This document shows, one piece after another, positions 1 through 9,244 of a stretch of DNA of 46,353 nucleotides. How positions within the stretch are numbered: position 1 is the first letter of the stretch; each line of letters starts with the position of its first letter. Both the position numbers and the translations under genes were made by a program. The stretch is from Candidatus Geothermincola secundus (GTDB taxonomy: Bacteria > Actinomycetota > Geothermincolia > Geothermincolales > Geothermincolaceae), in NCBI GenBank assembly GCA_015711755.1, contig JACVIY010000006.1, positions 1 through 46,353 of the forward strand, written 5' to 3'. The notes under the pieces were generated by a model. It had not been told where the DNA came from. It worked only from the letters and a program-made list of their open reading frames with translations, and searched no databases.

Positions 1-838
1 ATTCCCCGTAGACCCTAGTGGGCATGGAGCCCTGCACCCCCATCCACTTCACCTCATACTCGCGCATCAGCGCGAAGATGGTCGAGGCCACCTGGGTGAA
101 CATGGACCCCAGGTCGCTCCCGGGGTCCTTGACGTTGTGGATCTTGACCCCCATGGAAGACTGGCAGACTCGGAACCCCTCGGCCAAGGCGGTGGTGGTC
201 ATCCAGATATCGATGCCGAACTTGGCGATCTCGGTGTTGAACACGTCCATGTTGGCGTAAGTCAGAGCCAGGGCGCCGGAGAAGCCGAAGTCCCCCCCGA
301 TGGGCTGGCGGATACGCCTTCCGTAGAGGGCCTGGGTCATTGGGTAGGCCAGGTTGTTGGTTATGGTGCCGTCGTATTTATGGCGGATATAGGAAGGGGC
401 CACGAAGCCGTAGGAATGCTTCCAGACCGGATCTCCCAGCAGCCGGATCCACTCGGGGGTGATGGATCGCAGATCCGAGTCGACGACCACGCAGACCTTG
501 GCCCGCAGCAGCGAGGCGATCTCGAATATGGCCAAAAAAGCGCTTCCCTTGCCGCGGAGCCCCCGGTAAGGGGTCACCACCTTTTCCACCTGAGGGGGTA
601 CCGGCGTATCCAGCACCACCTCGCGCGTGCGGTCGGTGGAGCCGCCGTCCGAGTTCACCAGCACCGGTTTGAGGTCGGGGAAATAGCGAACCATCCCCTC
701 AGCCGCCGCCTCCACCACTCGGGCGATGGTATCGGCGTTGCGGAAGGAAGGGATGCCCACCAGGATGTCGGCCTCCCCTATCTCCTTGATGCGGTCCACC
801 ACCTCGTCTTCCAGGGCCCGGCACTCCATCAGGGGCAT
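1..838 (-). CDS. GT-A glycosyltransferase, glucosylglycerate synthase-like (partial, runs off left edge)
   Basis: Reverse-strand reading from ATG at 838: MPLMECRALEDEVVDRIKEIGEADILVGIPSFRNADTIARVVEAAAEG...VNSDGGSTDRTREVV...GKGSAF...VVVDSDLRSITPEW...APSYIRHKYDGTITNNLAYPMTQALYGRRIRQPIGGDFGFSG. DxD motif and IRQPIGGDFGFSG resemble the glucosylglycerate/mannosylglycerate synthase group. Confidence 0.75.
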   Translation of the reverse strand, partial: MPLMECRALEDEVVDRIKEIGEADILVGIPSFRNADTIARVVEAAAEGMVRYFPDLKPVLVNSDGGSTDRTREVVLDTPVPPQVEKVVTPYRGLRGKGSAFLAIFEIASLLRAKVCVVVDSDLRSITPEWIRLLGDPVWKHSYGFVAPSYIRHKYDGTITNNLAYPMTQALYGRRIRQPIGGDFGFSGALALTYANMDVFNTEIAKFGIDIWMTTTALAEGFRVCQSSMGVKIHNVKDPGSDLGSMFTQVASTIFALMREYEVKWMGVQGSMPTRVYGE

Positions 839-969
839 CTATCTCGCCTCTCCTTTCTTGCCTCTTCTGCCTCGCCGCCGCGCTTTCCTGTCTTTCGCCT
901 CTCTTTGGCCGGATCCTCTCTCTCACCCGTATCGATTTCTCCCTTCTCCCGCGAACGGGTGAGGTGCCG

Positions 970-2193
970 TCATCCTTCCAACAGCCCCGAGACGTATTCG
1001 GCCAAACGCTCGCTGGATGTGAACCACCGCATGGCCTCTTCCCATCTCTCCCGGAAAGCGCGGTACCAACGCCAGGGGTCGAAGCGGGGCGGTGCGTCGT
1101 AGCGCGCCAGCCACGCGTTCCGCATGCACTCCTGGAAAGACTGCATATCCCCGCGCGACAGGCAGTCCAGCCCCATGAGCACGGAGGTGCGGAATATGAG
1201 TTCCTCCAGATCCTCTTTGAGGAATCGCCCCGGGTAGGGATCGAGGTCCTCCGCCCGCAGCGGTTCGCCCTCCGCCTCGCCGCCGGCCGCGCGGGCTTCC
1301 AGCTTGGCCCGGGAGTAGACGAAGCGGTAGAGGTCCTCCCGGAACCGCCGCCAAGGCGGGGAGGTCTTGGGGGGGGCGAGATGGCGGATGCTCAGCTGAT
1401 TGTCCAGGAACCAGCGGTAACCGAACAGGCGGCAGTTCACCAGGTAGTCGATGTCTTCCCCCCGCCGCACGTGAGGGTCGAAGGGGAACCGCGTATAGAG
1501 CTCGCGGTGAACCACCATGTTGCCCCCGAAGACCCAGTTGGTGGGCTTGAGCCGCTCTCCTCCCTCTATTATCTCGAAGGCGCGGTTCATCTCCCGGGCC
1601 GCCGGCCATTCCGACCATATCCACTCCTCCGGCTCCTTCACCAAATAGCCCCCGTCGGGGTTGATGTAGTAGCCGGCCAACCCGCCAACGAAGCTGCCCC
1701 GGTATTCGCGGCCGATGCTCTCTTCCACCTTCTCGAGGTAGAGGGGGTCCTCGTATACCTCATCGTCGTCGAAGAGCACCGCCGCCTCCGCGCCGGTGAC
1801 GGCGGCGGCCATGAGGCAGGCGTTGCGTATGTTGGAATAGCCGGTGAAGTCGACAAGATCAGTGAGATGGCCCATCCCTTCCTCATCCATCACTCTGCGG
1901 ATGAAGCGTTCGTCAGAATGGGTGAGAAAGGCCACGGGGAAGTGCTGTCGGAAAGGAGAGACGATGCCGGCGACCTTGCTCTCCACCGCGTCCTCGAGGT
2001 GGGGATGGGTGGCCACTCCGATGACCACCACCCTGAAATCGGAATGGCGAAGGATGCGCACGCTCTCCAGAGCTCGCCCCAGGGTCCCCTCACCGTCCAG
2101 CGGCGTGGGGTGGTCGTAGACCGCGTCCTCCGGGTCGAGCGGCTCCCCCGAGCGCCGCCCCCAGTACGACGGGATCACGATGGTCAGCTTCAT
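970..2193 (-). CDS. Glycosyltransferase (GT2-like)
   Basis: 407-aa ORF MKLTIVIPSYWGRR...AAVLFDDDEVYEDPLYLEKV...TNWVFGGNMVVHRELYTRFPFDPHVRRGEDIDYLVN; DDDE metal-binding motif and acceptor-side RGEDIDY motif. Confidence 0.7.
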   Translation of the reverse strand: MKLTIVIPSYWGRRSGEPLDPEDAVYDHPTPLDGEGTLGRALESVRILRHSDFRVVVIGVATHPHLEDAVESKVAGIVSPFRQHFPVAFLTHSDERFIRRVMDEEGMGHLTDLVDFTGYSNIRNACLMAAAVTGAEAAVLFDDDEVYEDPLYLEKVEESIGREYRGSFVGGLAGYYINPDGGYLVKEPEEWIWSEWPAAREMNRAFEIIEGGERLKPTNWVFGGNMVVHRELYTRFPFDPHVRRGEDIDYLVNCRLFGYRWFLDNQLSIRHLAPPKTSPPWRRFREDLYRFVYSRAKLEARAAGGEAEGEPLRAEDLDPYPGRFLKEDLEELIFRTSVLMGLDCLSRGDMQSFQECMRNAWLARYDAPPRFDPWRWYRAFRERWEEAMRWFTSSERLAEYVSGLLEG

Positions 2194-2242
2194 CCGGCTC
2201 CTCCTCTTGTCTCACTTCCGCGAAACGCTCTGATCCTATCCT

Positions 2243-3286
2243 CTATCCCGGCCCGTCCCGCACCCCGAAACGTGCGTTCTCCAGGTATTCGGGGTTGACG
2301 ATATTGCGCGGCTCCCCCCGATAGAACGAGACCACATTCTCGACGGCGATGGCGGTCATGCGGTCCTTGGCCTCCCTGGTGTTGAAGGCGAGGTGCGGGG
2401 TGAGCACCACGTTCTCCAGGCCCGTCAGCTCGCCCAGATCGGGCATAGGCTCGCCGGGGAAGTTGTCCAGCCCCGCCCCCCGCAGCTTCCCCCGCCGCAG
2501 GGCCCGGGCCAGAGCTTCCATGTCCAGCACCTCTCCCCTGCTGGTGTTGATCAAGATGGAGCCGTCCTTCATCATCTCCAGCTGCTCCTTCCCGAAGAAA
2601 GAGCGGGTGCGCGGGGTCAGCGCCACGTGCAGACTCACCACGTCGCAGGCGGAGAGGAGATCGGGCAGGTCCAGGTAAGAAGCGATGCCCTCCTCCATCT
2701 CCGGCTTCCTCTCCACATCGTAATACGACACCTCCATGCCGATGGAGCGGCACAAACGGGCCATCTCGCTCCCCACTTTTCCCAGGCCCACCAGGCCGAT
2801 GCGCCTTCCCTTAAGCTGTATGCCCTCGCGCGCGAACTGGGTCCAGCGACCCTTTCGCAGGTCGCCGTCGCCGCTGACGATATTGCGGGCCACCGCCAGC
2901 AGCAGGCCCAGGGCATGCTCGGCCACCGAGCGGTTGCCGTAATCGGGGGTGTTGGAGACGGCGATGCCCAGCCGCGACGCTTCCTCCAGGTCCACGAAGT
3001 TGGCCGCGCCCACCCCGATGTAGGCCACCTTCTCCAGCTTCGGGCAGCCGCGCAGGACCTCGGCGGTAAGGTTGGACCAGTCCAGGAATACGGCGTGGGC
3101 TTCTCCGATGCGCTCCAGCAGGAGACCCGCCTCCTCCAGCCGGTTCTTATAGAAGCGCCAGGACCCGTGAGGAAGGAGGGGGCGCATGACCTCCCGCACC
3201 GGCCCACTGCCCTCCACGAACTCCAGACCGTCCAGGAAGACGAAGAGGCGCGGGGTCTCTCCCATCTCCTCGGCTATCAGAGGCAT
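2243..3286 (-). CDS. D-isomer-specific 2-hydroxyacid dehydrogenase (glycerate/phosphoglycerate dehydrogenase-like)
   Basis: 347-aa ORF with Rossmann motif GLVGLGKVGSEMARL, NTSRGEVLDMEALARAL and TPHLAFNTREA, typical of the family. Confidence 0.85.
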   Translation of the reverse strand: MPLIAEEMGETPRLFVFLDGLEFVEGSGPVREVMRPLLPHGSWRFYKNRLEEAGLLLERIGEAHAVFLDWSNLTAEVLRGCPKLEKVAYIGVGAANFVDLEEASRLGIAVSNTPDYGNRSVAEHALGLLLAVARNIVSGDGDLRKGRWTQFAREGIQLKGRRIGLVGLGKVGSEMARLCRSIGMEVSYYDVERKPEMEEGIASYLDLPDLLSACDVVSLHVALTPRTRSFFGKEQLEMMKDGSILINTSRGEVLDMEALARALRRGKLRGAGLDNFPGEPMPDLGELTGLENVVLTPHLAFNTREAKDRMTAIAVENVVSFYRGEPRNIVNPEYLENARFGVRDGPG

Positions 3287-3438
3287 CGCTCTACCCCCTT
3301 AAAGGGATTTCTCGTATCTCCACCTTTCACGCCGGACTCATCGAGCCCTTACCCGTGACGCCGGGGCCGCGGCCGCGCCGCCTTCACCCATCTGCCGCTC
3401 GCATAGATGCGCTCGTGCGCGCCGCTTCCCGCCTCCGG

Positions 3439-4548
3439 TCAATCCCCGTCCGAGACGATCTCGCGCAGGGCCCGCTCCAGGCGGTCGTTCTGGCCTTCGT
3501 CCCCCACAGTGATGCGCACGTGCCCGGGCAGACCCAGCGCCTCGCCCGCCCTCACGATGATGCCACGGCGCAGCAGCCGCTCCCCCAGGTCGGGGAAGCT
3601 GCCGTTTCGGACGAGGATGAAGTTGGCCTGGGTGGGCACGTAGTCGAAGCCGCATTCCTCGAGGACGCGGTATAGCCTTTCCTTACCCCGGCGGTTTACC
3701 TCCCGCGTGCGCTCGAGGTGTTCGCGGTCGTCCAAAGCGGCCAGGGCGGCAGCCTGGCCCACCCTGTTCACATTGAAGGGGAGCTTGACCTTCTCCAGGA
3801 GCTCCCGCACCTGGGGCGAGCAGACGGCGTATCCCACCCGCAGGCCGGCCAGCCCGTGGGCCTTGGAAAATGTCCGCGTGACCACCAACCAGGGGCGACC
3901 CTCAAAGTAAGCCAGACTCTCCCACCTCTCCTCATCGTCCATGAAATCCACGTAGGCCTCGTCCAGCACCAGCAGGGCATCGCCCGGGAAGCGCCTCAGA
4001 AAGCGCTCCCATTCCTCCATCCCCAAAGCGGTCCCGGTGGGGTTGAGCGGGGAACAGAGGAAGACCGCCTTGGTGCGGGGGCCTACCGCTCCCAGCATGG
4101 CCTCAAGATCCTGCCGGTAGTCCTTCAGTGGCACCTTGTCGATGACCGCCCCCATGGTCAGGGCGGCCAGCTCGTATGACGAGAAAGTGGGGTCGGCGAC
4201 CACCACCCGGTCCCCGGGTTCCAGGAAGGCATAGGCGATGAGGTCCAGGGCCTCATCCGCCCCATGCGTCACCAGGAGGCATTCCCGGTCCAGTCCCAGG
4301 CGTTCGGCCAGGGCGTCCCTCAGCTCCCCGCTTTCGGGGTCGGGATAAACGTTGGCCTTCTTAAGCTCCTCCGCGGCGGCTCGCAGGGCCAGAGGCGAGG
4401 GCCCTAAGGGATTCTCGTTAGAGGCCATCTTCAGGCAGTCGGAGATGCCGAGATCCCGGGCCGCCTCCTCGGGTGAGCGGCCCGGGCTGTATACCGGCAG
4501 GTCCACCACCTCACGCCGCGCCAGGCGCCGCGCATCGAATCCATCCAT
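3439..4548 (-). CDS. hisC: Histidinol-phosphate aminotransferase
   Basis: 369-aa ORF: MASNENPLGPSP..., VTHGADEALDLIAYAF, LCSPLNPTGTALG, LDEAYVDF, TRTFSKAHGLAGLRVGY (PLP-lysine motif). Confidence 0.88.
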   Translation of the reverse strand: MDGFDARRLARREVVDLPVYSPGRSPEEAARDLGISDCLKMASNENPLGPSPLALRAAAEELKKANVYPDPESGELRDALAERLGLDRECLLVTHGADEALDLIAYAFLEPGDRVVVADPTFSSYELAALTMGAVIDKVPLKDYRQDLEAMLGAVGPRTKAVFLCSPLNPTGTALGMEEWERFLRRFPGDALLVLDEAYVDFMDDEERWESLAYFEGRPWLVVTRTFSKAHGLAGLRVGYAVCSPQVRELLEKVKLPFNVNRVGQAAALAALDDREHLERTREVNRRGKERLYRVLEECGFDYVPTQANFILVRNGSFPDLGERLLRRGIIVRAGEALGLPGHVRITVGDEGQNDRLERALREIVSDGD

Positions 4549-4684
4549 GTTTCGCTTCCTCTCTGTTCATCCACCGAACGGAGCCGCTCGATCGCGGGAC
4601 CTCCGCGCGAGCGGGTGCCGATGCGGTAAACCTTTCCCCAACCGGCACGCTCCCCATCCATGCGCGGGGCCCGCGCATCTTCTC

Positions 4685-5467
4685 TTACCCCCGGGATCGG
4701 CCCGAACGGTGAAGGTGCGCGTAGCCCTCCCGCTTGAAATAGGCCACATTCACCACGCGGGTCCCCTCCACCTCCAGGGACTTCTGCGCCGGCTGATGCA
4801 CGTGCCCGTGATATACCACGGACGGCCTCATCTCGCGGATATAGCGGAGCAAGGCCTCGCTGCCCCGCTGATGCCGTCCAGCCACCACGTCAAAGGTGGC
4901 CTCCTCCAGCGCCGGGGGGATGTGGGCGCAAAGCACCTCCACCTCGCCCATCGCCTCAAGGCGCTCCGCGAAGAAGTCGTCCTCGGCCTCCGCGGGCATC
5001 TCGAAGGGGGACTTGAGGGATCCGGGCAAGAAGCCGAACGACTCCCCCTCCACCTCCATCCGGCCCTCGACCATCCTGACCGCGGAGGACCCCTCGAAAA
5101 CCTCCTGCATGGCCTCCGGGAGGTCGGAATTCCCGTAAATCACCAGGGCTCGGCAGCCGCTCTCCTCCACCGCCCGCCGGAACTCCCGGTAATCCCCCAG
5201 CACCCGCCGGCGGAGCAGCTCGTAATATTCGCCCTGCGGGGAGAGAAGCTCCTCTTTCATGCGGCGCGCCGCCTCCGCGCCCGCCGCGAAGGCCCGGAAG
5301 AGCATCTCCCGCAGGTTCTCCCTTCCCAGGACCTCGGGGAGTATGCCGCTGAAATCCGCCCAGTCGATGAGCCCCAGGACATCACCCAGCACCACAAGGG
5401 TGTCTCCCCGCCCCGCAATGTCCCCTATTCGTCGTGGGGAAGAGTGAACGTCGGCTATGAGCTTTAC
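4685..5467 (-). CDS. Metallophosphoesterase family protein
   Basis: VKLIADVHSS...VVLGDVLG...VIYGNSD...CAHIPP...VYHGHVHQP motifs; GTG start at 5467 preferred over ORF-track M at 5518 because that extension overlaps the upstream gene. Confidence 0.75.
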   Translation of the reverse strand, partial: VKLIADVHSSPRRIGDIAGRGDTLVVLGDVLGLIDWADFSGILPEVLGRENLREMLFRAFAAGAEAARRMKEELLSPQGEYYELLRRRVLGDYREFRRAVEESGCRALVIYGNSDLPEAMQEVFEGSSAVRMVEGRMEVEGESFGFLPGSLKSPFEMPAEAEDDFFAERLEAMGEVEVLCAHIPPALEEATFDVVAGRHQRGSEALLRYIREMRPSVVYHGHVHQPAQKSLEVEGTRVVNVAYFKREGYAHLHRSGRSRG

Positions 5468-5474
5468 GGCCAAG

Positions 5475-6422
5475 CTATCCTCCGGAGCTCCCCGCGGAGC
5501 GGTATACGGCCACCTCATCAGGAGCTTCGAAACGCGCGGCGATCAGGGCCTCGCGAGCGCAGTCGAAGATCTTCTCCGGCACCCTCACCTCATCGGGATA
5601 GGAGGCCAAGCCCCAGCGCAGAACCGGCGCCGTCCCGCCGGCGGTCAGGGAGGGCAGCTCTCGCAGCAAGAAGCGGGACAGCCGCTCCGCGACTATCTTT
5701 CCCCCGCGTAGACCCGTCTCCGGCAGCAGGACTGCGAACCCGCCGTCGGAGAAGCGGGCGATCACGTCGCAATCCCGGCACATACGGGAGAGGTGGTCGG
5801 CGATGAAGCGCACCATCTCCTTGACCCGTTCCCCTCCCTCGCGGTCCAGAAGCTGATGGTAATCCTCGATCTCGAAGATGATCAGGGAGAGCGCGTGCTG
5901 ATAGCGCAGGGAGCGCCGCACTTCCTCCACCATCCGGCCTTGTAAATACTCGGCGTTGTAGAGCCCGCTCAAGGGATCGCGCAGGGGGTTCTCCCTTATC
6001 TCCCGGGAGAACTCCGATTGATACGCCCTCGCCGAGGCCTGGAGCAGGAAGTCGAAACAGCGGTTTATCTCCTTTTCCAGCTGGTAGTCGGCCACCTGCT
6101 TCAAGGCCACCGTCTCCCTGAAATGGTCCCAGAACTCGGCGCGGAAGATGAGGTGCTCCTGCACGACTTCCTGCATGCTGAAACATCCGCGCTTGCGCAG
6201 CCTGCCCAAATCCTCCCCGAAGCGGTAGAACCTGCCGTATTCCTCGAACTCCGACCGCAGCGACTCGTCCTCCACGCTGCGCAGCAGGGCCACAGTCAGA
6301 TTGCGGACTATCTCCACCACCTGCTCGTCAAGCACTTGATAGTGGGCGGGAAAGGGGAGGCGGGAGATCTCCCTCTTCCAGCGCTCCACAACCTCTTCGG
6401 CGTACCTTTCCAGACCGTCCAC
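5475..6422 (-). CDS. GGDEF-domain protein with degenerate active site; N-terminal RsbRD-like sensory region (tentative)
   Basis: 315 aa; DPLSGLYNAEYLQGRMVEEVRRSLRYQHALSLIIFEIEDYHQLLDREGGERVKEMVRFIADHLSRMCRDCDVIARFSDGGFAVLLPET. GGDEF position reads SDGGF. Confidence 0.8.
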   Translation of the reverse strand: MDGLERYAEEVVERWKREISRLPFPAHYQVLDEQVVEIVRNLTVALLRSVEDESLRSEFEEYGRFYRFGEDLGRLRKRGCFSMQEVVQEHLIFRAEFWDHFRETVALKQVADYQLEKEINRCFDFLLQASARAYQSEFSREIRENPLRDPLSGLYNAEYLQGRMVEEVRRSLRYQHALSLIIFEIEDYHQLLDREGGERVKEMVRFIADHLSRMCRDCDVIARFSDGGFAVLLPETGLRGGKIVAERLSRFLLRELPSLTAGGTAPVLRWGLASYPDEVRVPEKIFDCAREALIAARFEAPDEVAVYRSAGSSGG

Positions 6423-6480
6423 GGAAGTCCCTCCTTTTCGAGGCTCTCCCCCAAAGGGTCCGTTCCGTGCCGGCGGACCC

Positions 6481-7356
6481 TCAGACTATCTTGGAGATGG
6501 GTATCTCCAGGATGTCCTCGGCGCCCCGTTCCACCAGACGGGGTATGAGCAGGTTTATGCCCGCCTTCTCCACCACGCTCTCCACCGCGTAGTAATCGGA
6601 GTCGTACAGCTTGGACACGGTGGGCGATTTCAGGCTGGGCAGCTCCATCACCGCGGCTTCCAGGCTGTCCCCTCTAACATTGAACTTTATGAGCACTTTG
6701 CCGCGCGCCCGCAAGGCTCCCAGGATGAGGGTCCTCAATTCCTCCATGGCCTTGCGCTTCCCCTCGTCCGACCACGCCTCCCGGTTGGTGATCAGGCGGG
6801 TGGTAGACTCCAGCACCACGTCGATGATGCGCAGGCCGTGCTTACGAAGGGTGCCGCCGGTCTCGGTGAGCTCCACGATGGCCTCGGCTATCTCCGGTAT
6901 CTTGGCCTCGGTCGCGCCGTAGGATAGATAGACCCGGACCTTCTTGCCCTTGCCCCTAAAATATTCCGTCACCAGGTTGGGGTACTCGGTGGAGACGCGC
7001 GCTCCATCGGGCAGATCCTCGGGCCTCTCCCAGCCGGAACCGCCCGACACCGCCAGCACCAGCTTGACGGTGGTCCCCACGTCCATCTTGCTGTAGGGGA
7101 GCTCGGCCACCTCCACAACGTCGGCGCCCTGTTCGCGTATCCAATCATAGCCGGTGATGCCCAGGTCGAAGAGGCCCTCCTCCACGTACTTGGGTATCTC
7201 CTGCGGCCTCAGAATGCTCACCTGGTCCACGCGGGGATCGTCGATCCAGGCGTGGTATTCACGCTCTCCCCCTCTTCTCACTTTGAGGTCGGCCGCCTCC
7301 AGCAGCTCGAGGGTGGTGCCCTCCAGGCTTCCTTTGGGTATGACCAGCTTGAGCAT
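6481..7356 (-). CDS. hisG: ATP phosphoribosyltransferase (long form)
   Basis: 291 aa; LKLVIPKGSLEGTTLELLEAADL, GLFDLGITGYDWI, IVELTETGGTLRKHGLRIIDVVLESTTRLI; length and C-terminal region fit the long, HisZ-independent form. Confidence 0.9.
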   Translation of the reverse strand: MLKLVIPKGSLEGTTLELLEAADLKVRRGGEREYHAWIDDPRVDQVSILRPQEIPKYVEEGLFDLGITGYDWIREQGADVVEVAELPYSKMDVGTTVKLVLAVSGGSGWERPEDLPDGARVSTEYPNLVTEYFRGKGKKVRVYLSYGATEAKIPEIAEAIVELTETGGTLRKHGLRIIDVVLESTTRLITNREAWSDEGKRKAMEELRTLILGALRARGKVLIKFNVRGDSLEAAVMELPSLKSPTVSKLYDSDYYAVESVVEKAGINLLIPRLVERGAEDILEIPISKIV

Positions 7357-7458
7357 CCTTCGATCACTCCTTATGTCCTATGTGTGATGCGCATGAAGAC
7401 ATTCTAAACTAAAGAGTTCCGCCGCGGGAAGAAACGGCTCCCGTCGCCGAAAGCGGTT

Positions 7459-7944
7459 TCAGAAGTCCAGGTCGTCCTCGAGGTCCCGCCCGTAGCGATC
7501 GGCCAGGCGGTGGGTATCGTCCTCGCTGGTGAAGCCGAAGTCTATCTCCAGGACCTTCCCCCTGCTCCCCAGGGATCTTATCTGGTGGCTCTGTTCGGCC
7601 GGTATGACGAACTCATCCCCCGCCCGGGGCCTGTACACACGGTCGCCTATGCGGACCTCAAGGCCGTCATCGAGGATGACCCACATGTCGTCGCGCAGCT
7701 GATGATAGTGGATGCTGGTTTCCTGATGGGGCTCCAGGGTGATGAGCTTGACCGTTGAGGTCTGGTTCATGGTGTAGACCCGCACCTCCCCCCAGGGCTT
7801 TTCCAGCTTCACTCCGCCACCTCCTCGGGACATGTCCCCTTTTCCCGCCGGCCGCGGGAGGTCCATCGCTTTTCGCTTCATTCTATCGCCTGAGCGAGGT
7901 GCCCGCCAATATGCGTGCGTCGGGATCAGCCTCTCGGGTCTCAT
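7459..7944 (-). CDS. Cupin-domain protein (mannose-6-phosphate isomerase type II C-terminal-like)
   Basis: EKPWGEVRVYTMNQTSTVKLITLEPHQETSIHYHQLRDDMWVILDDGLEVRIGDRVYRPRAGDEFVIPAEQSHQIRSLG; cupin motifs 1 and 2. Start may be downstream of 7944. Confidence 0.8.
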   Translation of the reverse strand: MRPERLIPTHAYWRAPRSGDRMKRKAMDLPRPAGKGDMSRGGGGVKLEKPWGEVRVYTMNQTSTVKLITLEPHQETSIHYHQLRDDMWVILDDGLEVRIGDRVYRPRAGDEFVIPAEQSHQIRSLGSRGKVLEIDFGFTSEDDTHRLADRYGRDLEDDLDF

Positions 7945-7965
7945 GCTTTCGGCCTCACGCGATCT

Positions 7966-8049
7966 GTGATAATGGCTTAAGACACCGGAGGGAGCTTGTT
8001 ATGATATTTCGTGATAATTTGTGATAACGGTGTCTGACACCGGGAGTGA
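7966..8049 (+). repeat. Pair of imperfect 29-nt direct repeats; second copy holds palindrome CGGTGTC-T-GACACCG (8028-8042)
   Basis: 7966-7994 GTGATAATGGCTTAAGACACCGGAGGGAG versus 8021-8049 GTGATAACGGTGTCTGACACCGGGAGTGA. Confidence 0.55.
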
Positions 8050-8077
8050 CAACGGGAGCAACGGGAGAGGAGCGTGT

Positions 8078-9178
8078 ATGGTCAGGAGATCGGCATGCTT
8101 GGCGGCTGCGCTGCTGTCGCTATTGTTTGCGTCCCCCGCGGGCATCAGCGGAACTGCCGTTGATGCGGATGCCTCGCCGGGCAGCCGTCACGCCGTGGGA
8201 TTGCTCAGCCACGACTTCACCGCCGATTTCTACCGCCTCGTCCCCCCCGAGGAACGGGCCTTCATGCGCCACCCCAAGATGGAGGTGCGCTGGGAGAAGG
8301 TCGAGCCGAGGCCCGGCATTTTTGACTGGAGCGGCATCGATAAACAGCTTGAAACCCTGCGCTCGAACGGCTTCGACGACCTTCTGATGCTGGTCAACCT
8401 GCCGGTGCCGCCCTGGGCGCGCGACGCCTCCCGCGGAAGGATGGCCCGCAAGGGCCCTCCCGCCGACCTCGGTCACTGGCGGCGCTACGTGCGGGAGCTG
8501 GCCACGAGATACGCGAAGGAGGCGGATTTCTACGAGATAATCAATGAGCCGGGATGGGACGCGGACTCGGCGGCCATGCAGGCATACGGGTCCTTTCACT
8601 TCGGGGGGCAGGTGGAGACGGAATACCTGGAGATGCTGAGGACGGCCTACGAAGAGATAAAGGTGGCGGACCCGACGGCCAGGGTCATCTGCGGAGCCCT
8701 GGTCTGCGATACCAGCGGGACACCTGAGAACGGCACGTGGCTGCTGGACCTCCTGACCGACCCTGAGCACAGGGCCCAGGACTGGTGCGACGCCTTCAGC
8801 CTGCATCCCTACTACCGGCCCGAAAAATGGGGCCATGCCTACCGCCTGGCCAGACAGCTGCTGGACCGCAAGGGGGTCAAAAAGGAGATATACGTGACCG
8901 AGGTGGGATGGCCGCATCATTCCGATAAAGAGGTCATGCCCCAGGGGATGGAAGAGCAGAGGCGGGCCATCGGCGCCGAGGGCATCGGCTCGCTCCTATC
9001 CGAAGGCTGCCTGAGGGTCTGGGTGTACCAGGACCTCGATGACCCGCCGTCCACCGATTACGAGGGGCTCTACTACGGTCTTTTCGATTTTCAGGGCAAC
9101 CCCCTGCCGGCATGGTCGGAGTTCAAGGGGTGGACCCGCTTCTGCGAGGTCATCAACGCGCTCGCAGAGTTTTTCTGA
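8078..9178 (+). CDS. Secreted clan GH-A glycoside hydrolase (GH39/GH5-like)
   Basis: Signal peptide-like MVRRSACLAAALLSLLFASPAGISG; VEPRPGIFDWSGIDKQLE; FYEIINEPGWD (acid/base); IYVTEVGWPHHS (nucleophile). Start 8078 chosen over 8021 because the signal peptide begins there. Confidence 0.75.
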   Translation: MVRRSACLAAALLSLLFASPAGISGTAVDADASPGSRHAVGLLSHDFTADFYRLVPPEERAFMRHPKMEVRWEKVEPRPGIFDWSGIDKQLETLRSNGFDDLLMLVNLPVPPWARDASRGRMARKGPPADLGHWRRYVRELATRYAKEADFYEIINEPGWDADSAAMQAYGSFHFGGQVETEYLEMLRTAYEEIKVADPTARVICGALVCDTSGTPENGTWLLDLLTDPEHRAQDWCDAFSLHPYYRPEKWGHAYRLARQLLDRKGVKKEIYVTEVGWPHHSDKEVMPQGMEEQRRAIGAEGIGSLLSEGCLRVWVYQDLDDPPSTDYEGLYYGLFDFQGNPLPAWSEFKGWTRFCEVINALAEFF

Positions 9179-9244
9179 CCTTCTCCCGGGTATCCTGCAT
9201 GCGGTACTCAAAACCACATCGCCAGCGCCGCGATGTCTTATCCA

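Noticed and set aside
964-2298. 444-aa plus-strand ORF
   Set aside because: Antisense to the GT2-like gene; composition typical of mirror frame.
4352-5806. 484-aa plus-strand ORF
   Set aside because: Antisense to hisC and metallophosphoesterase with recognised motifs; no family resemblance.
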